DNA of 64,000 nucleotides. Origin: Asticcacaulis sp. AC460. GTDB taxonomy: Bacteria > Pseudomonadota > Alphaproteobacteria > Caulobacterales > Caulobacteraceae. Shown piece after piece: positions 17,238-26,504 of the stretch. The notes under the pieces were generated by a model that was not told the DNA's origin, made no database searches, and saw nothing but the letters and a program-made list of their open reading frames with translations. The stretch is from NCBI RefSeq assembly GCF_000495795.1, contig NZ_AWGD01000002.1:62001-126000 (forward strand), read 5' to 3'. The position numbers and the translations under genes were made by a program. Each line of letters begins with the position of its first letter. The first letter of the stretch is position 1.

Positions 17238-18215
17238 ATGAAGTTTTTAAAACTCGACGGGTTTGTCGCCGCCATGCTGGGGGCCGTGGTGCTGGGGCTG
17301 CTGCTCCCGCAGTTCGGCGCCAAGGGCGGGATCCTGCACCTCGATATCGTCACGCAGATCGGCATCGCCCTGGTCTTCTTCCTGCACGGCGCCAACCTGT
17401 CGCCCCACGCCGTCAAGGCCGGCGCCGCCAACTGGAAGCTGCACCTCTTCGTTCATGCCGCCACCTTCGTGCTGTTCCCGGCCATCGGGTTTGCCGTCTT
17501 TTTCGGAACCCAGGCCTTCCTGCCCCAGGATGTCCGGCTGGGCTTCTTCTATCTCTGCGCCTTGCCGTCGACCATCTCGTCCTCGGTGGCCATGACCGCG
17601 TTGGGCAAAGGCAATGTCCCCGGCGCCGTGTTCGACGCCACCCTGTCGGGCCTGATCGGCATGGTGGTCACGCCCTTCCTGGTCTCCATCGTCGTCAGCG
17701 CCGGCACAGGCCAGCATTTGCCGCTTCTGCCCGCCATCCTCGACGTCGCCCTGAAACTGCTGCTCCCCTTCGCCGCCGGCCAGATGTTCCGCCCGCTGCT
17801 GAAAGACATCATCGCCCGCCACAAGAGTTGGATCACCAAGGCTGACCGCACAGTGATCCTGCTGATCGTCTATGCCGCCTTCTGTGAGTCGACCCTGGCC
17901 GGGATCTGGACGCAGTATAATCCCCTGGTTCTGCTGGGCATTCTTCTCATGGTCTCCGCCCTGCTGGCCATAGTTCTCACCGCCACCCGCTTCGCCGCCC
18001 GGGCTTTCCACTTCCCGCGCGAGGACGAGGTGGCCGCGGTTTTCTGCGGATCGAAAAAAAGCCTGGCCAACGGCGCGCCCATTGCCGCCGTTTTGTTTGC
18101 TGGACACCCGGCCATGGGCATGATCATGCTGCCCATCATGCTGTACCACCAATTGCAGCTTATCGTGTGCAGCATCCTGGCAAGGCGTTATGCCGACGCC
18201 GCCGAACGTCAGTAA
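17238..18215 (+). CDS. Bile acid:sodium symporter family protein (YfeH/SLC10A7-like)
   Basis: A 325-residue polytopic inner-membrane protein with about ten hydrophobic segments. Characteristic blocks are IALVFFLHGANLSPHAV, LPSTISSSVAMTALGKGNVPGA, EVAAVFCGSKKSLANGAPIA and MLPIMLYHQLQLIVCSILA. This is the YfeH/DUF4137-type branch of the SBF superfamily, whose substrate is not settled. The start could be GTG 17223 or ATG 17238; ATG is preferred because GGGA lies eight bases before it. It stands alone after the inverted repeat pair. Confidence 0.86.
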   Translation: MKFLKLDGFVAAMLGAVVLGLLLPQFGAKGGILHLDIVTQIGIALVFFLHGANLSPHAVKAGAANWKLHLFVHAATFVLFPAIGFAVFFGTQAFLPQDVRLGFFYLCALPSTISSSVAMTALGKGNVPGAVFDATLSGLIGMVVTPFLVSIVVSAGTGQHLPLLPAILDVALKLLLPFAAGQMFRPLLKDIIARHKSWITKADRTVILLIVYAAFCESTLAGIWTQYNPLVLLGILLMVSALLAIVLTATRFAARAFHFPREDEVAAVFCGSKKSLANGAPIAAVLFAGHPAMGMIMLPIMLYHQLQLIVCSILARRYADAAERQ

Positions 18216-18348
18216 AAAAGCGTAGACTTATTAAAACCTTATACGGCCCTGCGCGCTCCTTATTGGATGCTTATGGTACCGTCCATAGGGTCAATCGTCG
18301 GCAAACCGCAATGCGGTGGGCCGGTTGGATAATGGGGACTGAGATCAT

Positions 18349-21300
18349 ATGACATTTTGGAAGAAGGCGGCGGCCGAAAGACAGTTTCGTAGCGACCTCG
18401 GGATTTCTCTTGGTCTCGCCCTGATTGCTGTCTTTTTTGTCGTCAGTGGCCTCGTGTCCTACGCCAGTCTCAGCAATCTCAACCGCAATATCACCCAGGT
18501 CACCGCCACTCACGACACAATCCAGGCGCTGAACAACACCCTGTCCCTGTTGAAGGACGCCGAAACAGGCGAAAGGGGTTTCGTGCTTACCGGCGACCCC
18601 AGCTATCTTGAGCCTTACAATTCCGCCATTCCGGCGCTGGAACAACAGGTCATCACGCTTGAGCGTCAGGTCGCCAACCACCCCGAATTAAAGGACCGGA
18701 TGGACCTTCTGCGGGCGCGTATCGACGTGCGCCTTGCGGAATTGGCCCAGGTCATCGGGGAATACCAGAGACAGGGTGAAGAGGCCGCGGTTCTCACCAT
18801 CAAGACCAATCGCGGGAAGGCGTCGATGGACTCGATCCGCACGCTCATCGCGGACATGCAGGCGGAAGCCCGGCGCGAACGCGAAGAGCGCATCGGCGAA
18901 CGCCAGCAGGCCTATATCACGACGGTCGTCAGTGTTGTTATTTCGTCGATCATCGGCGTCATTCTGTCCATCGCGATCACGTGGCTGATCAGCCGGACCG
19001 CCGCCGCGCGCCGCCGCAACGACTGGCTGCAGACCGGCCAGGCGTCCCTGAGCGCCGCCCTGCTGGGCGAACAGCGCGTGGATCAGCTGGCGAAGAACGC
19101 CCTGGCCAACCTGGCCAAATATACCGAAGCCCATGCAGGCGCCTTCTATGCCGCCGACGGCAGCACCTACAAGCGTGTCGCGACCTACGGGGTCCCCGTC
19201 GATGACGATGTGCCGGCAAGCTTCAGCCGCGGCCAGAGCCTGCTGGGCCAGGCGGTGGCGGAGGGCAGCATCATGGTGGTCAACGACATCGCCGACAGCC
19301 ACCTGACCGCCGGCGCCGCCCTGGGCCAGTGGCGGCCGCGCCATGTCGTCATCCTGCCGGCCAAGTCCGACGGCATGATCGAGGCCGTGGTCGAACTGGG
19401 CTTCCTGCATGCCTATCCGCCGGCCACGACCGAACTGCTGGAGCGTGCGTCCGAGGTGATCAGCGTCGCCGTCCGGTCGGCCAATTACCGCGCGTCCCTG
19501 CAGAATTTCCTGGAAGAGACCCAGCGCCAGTCGGAAGAACTGCAGAGCCAGAGCGAAGAACTGCGCGTCAACAACGAAGAGCTGGAAGAACAAAGCCGCG
19601 CCCTCAAGGAATCGCATGTCCGCCTGGAGCAGCAGCAGGCCGAACTGGAACAGACCAATACCCAGTTGGAGGAACAGGCGGCGCAACTGGAGGCCCAGCG
19701 CGACGACCTCAGCCGCGCCAAGGACGAGGTCGACCAGAAGGCGCGCGAACTGGAACAGTCCAGCCGTTACAAGTCCGACTTCCTGGCCAACATGTCGCAC
19801 GAACTGCGCACACCGCTGAATTCGTCGCTGATCCTGGCCAAGTTGCTCAGTGACAATTCGGAGGGCAACCTCAGCGAGGAACAGGTCGAATTTGCCCGCA
19901 CCATCCAGTCGTCGGGCAACGACCTGCTGGCTTTGATCAACGATATCCTGGACCTGTCCAAGATCGAGGCCGGCCAGATGGAGATCCATCCGGAAAGCGT
20001 GTCGCTGAAACGGTTAGCTTCGGATATGGAGCGCGTCTTCACCCCCATCGCCAACCAGAAGGGGCTGAAGATGACCGCCCGCCTGGGCGAAGGCGTACCC
20101 GAAACCGTCACCACCGATCGCCAGCGCCTGGAACAGGTGCTCAAGAACCTGCTGAGCAATGCCTGCAAGTTTACCGAGAACGGCACCGTCGAACTGGCCA
20201 TACTGAAGGAAAGCGATGGCATTGTCTTCGCCGTCAAGGATACGGGAATCGGGATTTCGGCGGAGCATCAGCACCAGGTTTTCGACGCCTTCCGCCAGGC
20301 CGACGGTACGATCAGCCGCAAGTACGGCGGCACCGGACTGGGTCTGTCGATCTCGCGTGAGCTGTCGCGTCTGCTGGGCGGAAAGCTTTCGGTGATCAGT
20401 CAGTTGGGCCGTGGCTCGACCTTCAGCCTGTCCCTGCCCCTGGCCTATGACTTGGGCCACGTCGAAAACCACATCGACACCCGGGTCGCACCGGCGCCGC
20501 AACCGGCCGTCTTGCCTCAGCCCGTCGTCGACCTGGCGACCGCCATCAAACCGCGACCCGGCGTCCAGGACGACCGCGACAAGATCACAACCGGCGCCCG
20601 CAGCATCCTTGTGGTCGAGGACGATCCCGCCTTTGCCCGCATCCTGTACGACCTGGCCCACGATCTCGACTTCCTGTGCCTGGTCGCCCATACGGCCGAA
20701 GACGCCATGGCAACGGCGCGGCAATATACGCCGTCGGCCATCGTGCTGGACGTTGGCCTGCCCGACCACTCGGGCCTGTCGGTTCTGGACCGGTTGAAGC
20801 GCGACGTCCGCACCCGCCATATCCCCGTCCACGTGGTTTCCGCCGGCGACTATGCCCATACCGCCCTGTCCCTGGGCGCCGTTGGCTACATGCTGAAACC
20901 GGTCAAGCGCGAGGAACTGGTCGACGCCTTCAAGGGCCTGGAGGCGCGCCTGGACCAGCAGATGCGCCATGTTCTGATCGTCGAGGACGACGAGGTTCAG
21001 CGCAAGGCTATGTGCAAGCTTTTGCAGTCCCAGGACGTCGAATGCGTCGCCGTCGGCACCGCCGCCGAATGTCTGGAAAAGCTCAAGGAACAGACCTTTG
21101 ACTGCATGGTTCTGGACCTGTCCCTGCCCGACGCCTCGGGTTATTCGCTCCTGGAGACCCTGTCGCAGGAGGAGGCCTACGCCTTCCCACCGGTCATCGT
21201 CTATACCGGGCGCGACATCTCCTATGACGACGAACAGCGCCTGCGCCGCTATTCACGCTCGATCATCATCAAGGGCGCCAAGTCGCCTGAGCGCCTGCTG

Positions 21301-21783
21301 GATGAGGTGACGCTGTTCCTGCACCAGGTGGTGTCGGAGCTGTCGCCCGAACAGCAAAAACTGCTCAAGAAGGCCAAGCACCGCGACGCCATGCTGGAAG
21401 GCCGCCGCATCCTGCTGGTCGAGGACGATGTCCGCAATGTCTACGCCGTCACCAACATCTTCGAACCCCTGGGCGCGGTCATGTCGATCGCCCGCAATGG
21501 CCGCGAGGCGCTGGAGGTGCTGGAGGGCGTCCAGGGCGATCCGAGCCAGGCCATTGACCTGGTGCTGATGGACGTGATGATGCCGGAGATGGACGGCCTG
21601 ACGGCGACCAAGAAGATTCGCGAGAAAAAGGACTGGAAGAAGCTGCCAGTCATTATGCTGACCGCCAAGGCCATGAAGGACGATCAGGAGCGTTGCATCG
21701 AAGCCGGAGCCAATGACTACATGGCCAAGCCGCTCGATGTCGACAAGCTGGTATCGCTGGTGCGGGTATGGATGCCGAAGTAA
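18349..21783 (+). CDS. CHASE3-GAF hybrid sensor histidine kinase with three receiver domains
   Basis: A 1144-residue membrane sensor. TM1 is about residues 19-41, a CHASE3 sensor 42-185 (LLKDAETGERGFVLTGDPSYL), TM2 about 192-212, a GAF domain about 235-380, then a long coiled coil rich in EELRVNNEELEEQSRAL-type heptads to 480. The kinase core has the H box FLANMSHELRTPLN (H484) and GTGLGLSIS G box. Three receivers follow with acceptor Asp at about 801, 923 and 1075. ATG 18349 has GGGGA upstream. It is the first gene of an operon with CheR, CheB and a second hybrid kinase, so methylation-type adaptation may tune it. The input signal is unknown. Confidence 0.92.
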   Translation: MTFWKKAAAERQFRSDLGISLGLALIAVFFVVSGLVSYASLSNLNRNITQVTATHDTIQALNNTLSLLKDAETGERGFVLTGDPSYLEPYNSAIPALEQQVITLERQVANHPELKDRMDLLRARIDVRLAELAQVIGEYQRQGEEAAVLTIKTNRGKASMDSIRTLIADMQAEARREREERIGERQQAYITTVVSVVISSIIGVILSIAITWLISRTAAARRRNDWLQTGQASLSAALLGEQRVDQLAKNALANLAKYTEAHAGAFYAADGSTYKRVATYGVPVDDDVPASFSRGQSLLGQAVAEGSIMVVNDIADSHLTAGAALGQWRPRHVVILPAKSDGMIEAVVELGFLHAYPPATTELLERASEVISVAVRSANYRASLQNFLEETQRQSEELQSQSEELRVNNEELEEQSRALKESHVRLEQQQAELEQTNTQLEEQAAQLEAQRDDLSRAKDEVDQKARELEQSSRYKSDFLANMSHELRTPLNSSLILAKLLSDNSEGNLSEEQVEFARTIQSSGNDLLALINDILDLSKIEAGQMEIHPESVSLKRLASDMERVFTPIANQKGLKMTARLGEGVPETVTTDRQRLEQVLKNLLSNACKFTENGTVELAILKESDGIVFAVKDTGIGISAEHQHQVFDAFRQADGTISRKYGGTGLGLSISRELSRLLGGKLSVISQLGRGSTFSLSLPLAYDLGHVENHIDTRVAPAPQPAVLPQPVVDLATAIKPRPGVQDDRDKITTGARSILVVEDDPAFARILYDLAHDLDFLCLVAHTAEDAMATARQYTPSAIVLDVGLPDHSGLSVLDRLKRDVRTRHIPVHVVSAGDYAHTALSLGAVGYMLKPVKREELVDAFKGLEARLDQQMRHVLIVEDDEVQRKAMCKLLQSQDVECVAVGTAAECLEKLKEQTFDCMVLDLSLPDASGYSLLETLSQEEAYAFPPVIVYTGRDISYDDEQRLRRYSRSIIIKGAKSPERLLDEVTLFLHQVVSELSPEQQKLLKKAKHRDAMLEGRRILLVEDDVRNVYAVTNIFEPLGAVMSIARNGREALEVLEGVQGDPSQAIDLVLMDVMMPEMDGLTATKKIREKKDWKKLPVIMLTAKAMKDDQERCIEAGANDYMAKPLDVDKLVSLVRVWMPK

Positions 21784-22628
21784 ACGCAGGCGGACATGAA
21801 CCGGCGGGGCGGACAGACGAGATCGAAATCCGTCTGCTGCTGGAGGCTGTCTTCCAGAAGTATCACTACGACTTCCGCGGCTATGCCATGGCCTCGATCA
21901 AGCGCCGTCTGAACCAGGCCAAGGCTGCCTTCGGCTGCGCCACCATCTCGGCCCTGCAGAACCGCGTGCTGCACGAACCGGAACTGATGGCGCAGTTGCT
22001 GCCGTTTCTGACCGTCCAGGTCAGCGAGCTATTCCGAGACCCGCAGTATTTCCGCATGCTGCGCGAAAAGGTCATTCCGCACCTGATGACCTATCCGTCG
22101 CTGAAGGTGTGGGTCGCCGGCTGTTCCAGCGGCGAGGAACTCTACTCCCTGGCCATCCTGTTCCGCGAGGAAGGCCTGGAACAACGCACCCTGTTTTACG
22201 CCACCGACATCAATCCCGAAGCGCTGAAAAAGGCCGAGGCCGGCATCTACAGCCTGGACCGCATGAAGCTGTTCACCGAGAACCACCGCCTGTCGGGCGG
22301 CAAGTCGTCGCTGTCGGACTATTACCGCACCGCCTATGGCGCGGCGGTGTTCGACAAAAGCTTGCGCAAGAACTGCGTCTTTTCCGACCACAGCCTGGCC
22401 ACCGATGCGGTCTTCGCCGAGACCCACCTGTGCTCATGCCGCAACGTCCTGATCTATTTCGACCGCGCCCTTCAAGACCGCGCCATCGGCCTGTTCAAGT
22501 CGTCGCTGATCCGCAAGGGGTTCTTAGGCCTGGGCGCCAAGGAAACCCTGCGGTTCTCGCACCATTCCGAAGCCTTCTCCGATTTCGCGCGCGAGGAGCG
22601 CATATACCAGAAGCGGGACCTGTCATGA
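21768..22628 (+). CDS. CheR-type protein-glutamate methyltransferase
   Basis: SAM-dependent methyltransferase of 286 residues. The N-terminal helical CheR domain includes YHYDFRGYAMASIKRRL; the SAM-binding motif is VWVAGCSSGEELYSLAI, followed by LFYATDINPEALKKA and the NVLIYFDRALQDR segment. It overlaps the end of the hybrid kinase gene by 16 bp and its stop overlaps the cheB start (ATGA). There is no methyl-accepting chemotaxis protein or CheA/CheW nearby, so its target is probably the coiled-coil region of the upstream kinase, as proposed for similar CheB/CheR-kinase clusters. That partner assignment is inference. Confidence 0.9.
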   Translation: MDAEVNAGGHEPAGRTDEIEIRLLLEAVFQKYHYDFRGYAMASIKRRLNQAKAAFGCATISALQNRVLHEPELMAQLLPFLTVQVSELFRDPQYFRMLREKVIPHLMTYPSLKVWVAGCSSGEELYSLAILFREEGLEQRTLFYATDINPEALKKAEAGIYSLDRMKLFTENHRLSGGKSSLSDYYRTAYGAAVFDKSLRKNCVFSDHSLATDAVFAETHLCSCRNVLIYFDRALQDRAIGLFKSSLIRKGFLGLGAKETLRFSHHSEAFSDFAREERIYQKRDLS

Positions 22629-23224
22629 AGAAGGCCGTCACCCAGGACCATCCGGCGGAAGCTATCGTTATCGGCGCGTCGGCGGGCGGGGTCGAAGCCC
22701 TGTCGGCCATCCTGCCGCGCCTGCCGGCCGACTATCCCCTGCCGGTCATGGTGGTCATCCACCTGCCGCCCGACCGCAGGAGTCTGATGGCCGACCTGTT
22801 CGATGCCAAGTGCGCTATGAACGTGCGCGAGGCCGACGACAAGGAGCCGATCGAACGCGGCACCATCTATTTCGCCCCCTCCGACTACCACCTGCTGGTC
22901 GAAACCGACCGCCGCCTGAGTTTGTCCAGTGAGGAACCCGTGCTGTTTTCGCGTCCCGCCATCGACATCCTGTTCGAAACCGCCGCCGACGCCTATGGCC
23001 CTGCCCTGGTCGGCGTCATCCTCAGCGGCGCCAACGAAGACGGCGCCGCGGGGCTGAAGGCCGTGCGCGCCGCCGGCGGCCAGGCCATCATCCAGTCGCC
23101 GGACCAGGCCCGGGCGCCTGACATGCCGCGCGCGGCGGGTGGAGCGGTCCCGGATGCCCACGTCCTATCACTGGACGCGATTGCCGACCATCTTTTGGCG
23201 CTTCACCGCGCGGGGGTATCATGA
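22625..23224 (+). CDS. CheB-type methylesterase lacking a receiver domain
   Basis: A 199-residue stand-alone CheB catalytic domain. Catalytic Ser is in IVIGASAGGVEAL, the His in VVIHLPPDRRS and the Asp in GVILSGANEDGAAGLKA. Typical chemotaxis CheB proteins carry an N-terminal receiver that is absent here, so activity is not controlled by direct phosphorylation in cis. The start ATG 22625 overlaps the cheR stop and its own stop overlaps the next kinase gene, both by ATGA, indicating coupled translation. It probably reverses the methylation made by the adjacent CheR. Confidence 0.9.
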   Translation: MKKAVTQDHPAEAIVIGASAGGVEALSAILPRLPADYPLPVMVVIHLPPDRRSLMADLFDAKCAMNVREADDKEPIERGTIYFAPSDYHLLVETDRRLSLSSEEPVLFSRPAIDILFETAADAYGPALVGVILSGANEDGAAGLKAVRAAGGQAIIQSPDQARAPDMPRAAGGAVPDAHVLSLDAIADHLLALHRAGVS

Positions 23225-24843
23225 CTGCCATGCCGACCCATCTGACCACCGTCACGCCGGTGAACCTGCTTCTGGTCGACGACCGGCCGGAGAACCTGAA
23301 ATCGCTGGAGGCCCTGCTGCGGCGGGAAGGCCTGAACATGCTGACGGCCCGTTCCGGCAACGAGGCGCTGGAAATCCTGCTTAAGCACGATGTCGCCCTG
23401 GCCCTGCTGGATGTCATGATGCCGGACATGGACGGCTTCGAACTGGCCGAGCTGATGCGCGGTAATGAGCGCACTCGCCGCATCCCGATCATGTTCCTGA
23501 CGGCAGGGAGCACCGACCGGACCCGCCGCTTTCGCGGCTATGAGGCCGGCGCCGTCGACTTCCTCGAAAAGCCGCTGGAGCCCGACGTGCTGCGCTCCAA
23601 GGTGGCGGTGTTCTGCGAGCTGTACCTGCAACGCCAGCAGATCGCCGTCCAGCGCGACAACCTCAAGGCCTTTGCCGAGGAAAACCTGCGCCTGCTCAAG
23701 GAAAGCCGCAAATACGCCAACGCGCTGAAGGAGGCCGATCAGCGCAAGGACGAGTTCCTGGCAACCCTGGCACATGAGCTGCGCAACCCCCTGGCCCCCA
23801 TCCGCAACGGTCTGCAGATCCTGCGCATGTCGCCCGACGGCGAACGCGCCGACTCGGTGCGCGACATGATGGACCGGCAACTGACCCACCTGGTCCGGCT
23901 GATCGACGACCTGCTGGACGTGTCGCGGGTCAGCCGCGGCAAGATCGACCTGCGCCTGGAGCGCGTCGCCGTCCAGGAAGCGATCGCCGCCGCGCTGGAA
24001 GCGAGCAAGCCGCTGATCGACGCCGGCGGGCACGCCTTGACCGTAGAGATGTCGCAAACACCGCTATGGGTCGACGGCGATCTGACGCGTCTGGCCCAGA
24101 TCGTGTCAAACCTGCTCAACAACGCCGCCAAATATACCCCGCAAGGCGGCAAGATCGCGCTCAGCGTCACCGAAAGCGCAGGACGGATCGAAATCCGCGT
24201 CAGGGACACCGGCGTCGGTATAGAGCCCGACATGTTGCCCAAGGTGTTCGAACTGTTCACCCAGGTCGACCAGCACCTCGACCGGTCCCAGGGCGGCTTG
24301 GGGATCGGCCTGGCCCTGGTGCAGAAGCTGGTCGAAATGCATCGCGGCACCACCGTGGCTTCCAGCGATGGCGTGGGCCAGGGCAGCACCTTTACCGTAC
24401 GCCTGCCGATGGCGCCCGAGCCGGGTGAAGCGCGCCCCGACGGTCGCGACGCCGAGGCCAGCCCGAAACCGCTGGACGTGCTGATCGTCGACGACAATAC
24501 CGACTCCGCCGACACCACGCGGTGGATGCTGGAGCTGATCGGCCATCGCCCGCGCGTCGAAAACAGCGGCCTCGCGGCGCTGGAGGCGGCGCGGAAACAA
24601 CAGCCCGACGTGGTGCTGCTGGACATCGGCATGCCCGGTATGGACGGCTACGAGGTGTGCCGGCAGTTGCGCGCCCTGCCGGGCGGCGGCGACCTGGTCA
24701 TCATCGCCCAGACCGGCTGGGGCCAGGAAAGCGACCGCCGCCAGGCCTTCGATGCCGGCTTCGACCATCACGTCACCAAGCCGGTGAGTCTGGACCTGCT
24801 CAATCGCGTGCTGAACGAGGCCGGCGAACCGCGTGACATTTGA
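23221..24843 (+). CDS. Soluble hybrid histidine kinase (receiver-HisKA-ATPase-receiver)
   Basis: A 540-residue cytoplasmic kinase without membrane segments. The N-terminal receiver (residues 14-130) has the acceptor D64 in ALLDVMMPDMDGFE; a short coiled coil leads to the H box FLATLAHELRNPLAP (H185), the ATPase with GLGIGLALVQKLVE, and a C-terminal receiver with acceptor D468 in VVLLDIGMPGMDGYE. It is fourth in the CHASE3 kinase-cheR-cheB operon and could receive phosphate from the first kinase through its N-terminal receiver. A lone receiver gene follows after an AT-rich gap of about 160 bp that includes a run of nine T. Confidence 0.92.
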   Translation: MTAMPTHLTTVTPVNLLLVDDRPENLKSLEALLRREGLNMLTARSGNEALEILLKHDVALALLDVMMPDMDGFELAELMRGNERTRRIPIMFLTAGSTDRTRRFRGYEAGAVDFLEKPLEPDVLRSKVAVFCELYLQRQQIAVQRDNLKAFAEENLRLLKESRKYANALKEADQRKDEFLATLAHELRNPLAPIRNGLQILRMSPDGERADSVRDMMDRQLTHLVRLIDDLLDVSRVSRGKIDLRLERVAVQEAIAAALEASKPLIDAGGHALTVEMSQTPLWVDGDLTRLAQIVSNLLNNAAKYTPQGGKIALSVTESAGRIEIRVRDTGVGIEPDMLPKVFELFTQVDQHLDRSQGGLGIGLALVQKLVEMHRGTTVASSDGVGQGSTFTVRLPMAPEPGEARPDGRDAEASPKPLDVLIVDDNTDSADTTRWMLELIGHRPRVENSGLAALEAARKQQPDVVLLDIGMPGMDGYEVCRQLRALPGGGDLVIIAQTGWGQESDRRQAFDAGFDHHVTKPVSLDLLNRVLNEAGEPRDI

Positions 24844-25002
24844 TCGGCTGACCGACGAGAAAAATCATACTTACTTTTTTTTTACAAAACTTTAGGCCGA
24901 ACGCCGCTTAACCCTTATTATAAAAAATTCATTGTGTTCTGGCGCCGGGGAAGATTTTTTGGGCGCACAGGGCAAGCAAAGTGACACAACACCTAGGCAG
25001 AA

Positions 25003-25431
25003 ATGGGGACCGCCATGGCTGATGGCTCCGGCGGAAATTCGGTCATGCGGGTCATGATCATCGAGGACAATGAGGCTTTGGCCCAGACCACAGGATGGCT
25101 GGTCGAGATGCTGGGCTACGATTACCGTCTGGCCCTGTCGCCGAAACAGGCGATCGAGGACGTCAAGGGCTATCGTCCCGACGTTATCATGATGGATCTG
25201 GGCCTGCCCGGGATGAGCGGCTATGACCTGTGCCGCCTGCTGCGTCAGGACCAGGACCTGAAGGACACGGTCTTTATTGCCCAGACGGGATGGGGCGAGG
25301 CCGAACACCGCCGCCTGACGGCCGAGGCCGGCTTCCACCATCACCTGGTCAAGCCGCTGTATCTCGAAGCGCTGCAGGATTTGCTGGGCAGCATCGAAAA
25401 GAGTTTGCACAAGGCGACGGTTGAAAAGTAA
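25003..25431 (+). CDS. Single-domain response regulator
   Basis: A 142-residue protein consisting almost entirely of a receiver: MRVMIIEDNEAL with the acidic pocket, acceptor Asp at residue 65 in VIMMDLGLPGMSGYD, and the Thr/Lys switch residues in FIAQTGWG and HHLVKPL. The IAQTGWGE motif also occurs in the C-terminal receiver of the preceding kinase, suggesting common origin and a shared phosphorelay. Start is either ATG 25003 (AGG upstream) or 25015 (GGGGA upstream); the choice does not affect the domain. No output domain is present. Confidence 0.88.
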   Translation: MGTAMADGSGGNSVMRVMIIEDNEALAQTTGWLVEMLGYDYRLALSPKQAIEDVKGYRPDVIMMDLGLPGMSGYDLCRLLRQDQDLKDTVFIAQTGWGEAEHRRLTAEAGFHHHLVKPLYLEALQDLLGSIEKSLHKATVEK

Positions 25432-25437
25432 CCTGGT

Positions 25438-25466
25438 TTGACAGAGATTCTGTAATCGATTACAAA
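25438..25466 (+). promoter_or_regulatory. Sigma70-like promoter with LacI-family operator
   Basis: A perfect -35 box TTGACA (25438-25443) is followed after 17 bp by TACAAA (25461-25466). The spacer and -10 overlap a perfect 14-bp palindrome TGTAATCGATTACA (25451-25464), with the central CG typical of LacI/GalR-family operators. A repressor bound there would block RNA polymerase at the sugar isomerase-like gene 45 bp downstream. No lacI-type gene is in the window. Confidence 0.72.
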
Positions 25467-25509
25467 AATCCCCGCATAAAGCATAAACAAGTGTTGCAGG
25501 GATCATTTC

Positions 25510-26436
25510 ATGACATTCAGGTTCGAAACGACGCGCCGCGGCATGCTGCTGAGCGCTATGGCCTTTGGTGGGCTGGCCGCGTGCAGCAAGCCCCAGGATA
25601 ATCCGGCGCCGGCCTCTGCCGGCCTGACCGCCTCCTGGCCGCTGGGCATCCAGCTGTGGACGGTCAATGCTGAACTGGACAAGGACATTCCTGGCACGCT
25701 GAAGGCGATCAAGGACTTAGGCTTCGAGCTGATCGAGACCGCCGGTGTGCGCGGCGCCTCGCCGGCCGAATACCGCAAGCAGATCGAGGATGCCGGCCTG
25801 AAGATCCGTTCGGCCCACACCAACATGTCCAAGCTGATCGACGGTTTCGACAAGGAAATCGCCGACGCCGTGGCGCTGGGGGCAGAATGGCTGGTGGCGT
25901 CGTCACCCAAGCCGGGCGCCAATTTCGATCCGAAGAAGGACTGGGTCGTGGCCATGACCGAGTCCATGAACGCCGACCAGTGGAAGTTCAACGCCGACCA
26001 CATCAACAAGATGGCGCCCAAGGTCAAGGCGGCCGGCCTGAAGTTCGCCTATCACAACCACCCGATGGAATTCAAAGACCTGGGCGGTGGCCAGACCGGT
26101 GAAGACATCCTGGTCTCGGCGGCGCCGGCGGATCAACTGCGCCTGGAGCTGGATATCGGTTGGGTGGCGGTCGGCGGTGCCGATCCGGCGGCGACCATCC
26201 GCAAATATGCCGACCGGGTCGACCTGCTGCACATCAAGGACATGATCCAGGATCCGGCAGAAGCTTCGGGCTGGCGCTCGGTCGAGGTCGGCGCGGGCGT
26301 GGTCAAGTGGGCCGAAGTCTTCGCGGCGGCCAAGGAGGTCGGCGTCAAGGCCTGGTTCGTCGAACAGGAAGCCCCATACAAGAAGCCGATCCTGACCTCG
26401 CTGGCCGAGAGCGTGACGCATCTGCGCAAGCTGTAA
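25510..26436 (+). CDS. Exported sugar phosphate isomerase/epimerase-like TIM barrel protein
   Basis: A 308-residue protein of the xylose isomerase-like TIM barrel superfamily. The N-terminus has a twin-arginine motif (TRRGMLLSAM) and a lipobox-like LAAC, so it is probably exported by TAT and lipid-anchored. The barrel shows PLGIQLWTVN, the metal-binding FAYHNHPMEF, LELDIGWVAVGG and DLLHIKDM, and a late WFVEQEAPYKKP with the conserved Glu. AGGGA precedes the ATG. A LacI-type operator upstream suggests induction by a sugar. Related exported proteins occur in many carbohydrate loci, but their reactions are mostly unproven. Confidence 0.83.
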   Translation: MTFRFETTRRGMLLSAMAFGGLAACSKPQDNPAPASAGLTASWPLGIQLWTVNAELDKDIPGTLKAIKDLGFELIETAGVRGASPAEYRKQIEDAGLKIRSAHTNMSKLIDGFDKEIADAVALGAEWLVASSPKPGANFDPKKDWVVAMTESMNADQWKFNADHINKMAPKVKAAGLKFAYHNHPMEFKDLGGGQTGEDILVSAAPADQLRLELDIGWVAVGGADPAATIRKYADRVDLLHIKDMIQDPAEASGWRSVEVGAGVVKWAEVFAAAKEVGVKAWFVEQEAPYKKPILTSLAESVTHLRKL

Positions 26437-26441
26437 CCTTT

Positions 26442-26474
26442 TTTCCTCTCCCCGTTTTTGACGGGGAGAGGAAA
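26442..26474. terminator. Bidirectional hairpin terminator
   Basis: A perfect 14-bp stem TTTCCTCTCCCCGT / ACGGGGAGAGGAAA with a five-base loop lies between convergent genes (isomerase-like protein and Old Yellow Enzyme). T runs lie on both sides. The stem shares the CTCTCCCC core of the family 1 repeats. Confidence 0.75.
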
Positions 26475-26504
26475 TTCTGTCCGTGCCTTTCGAGAACCTC
26501 AGTC

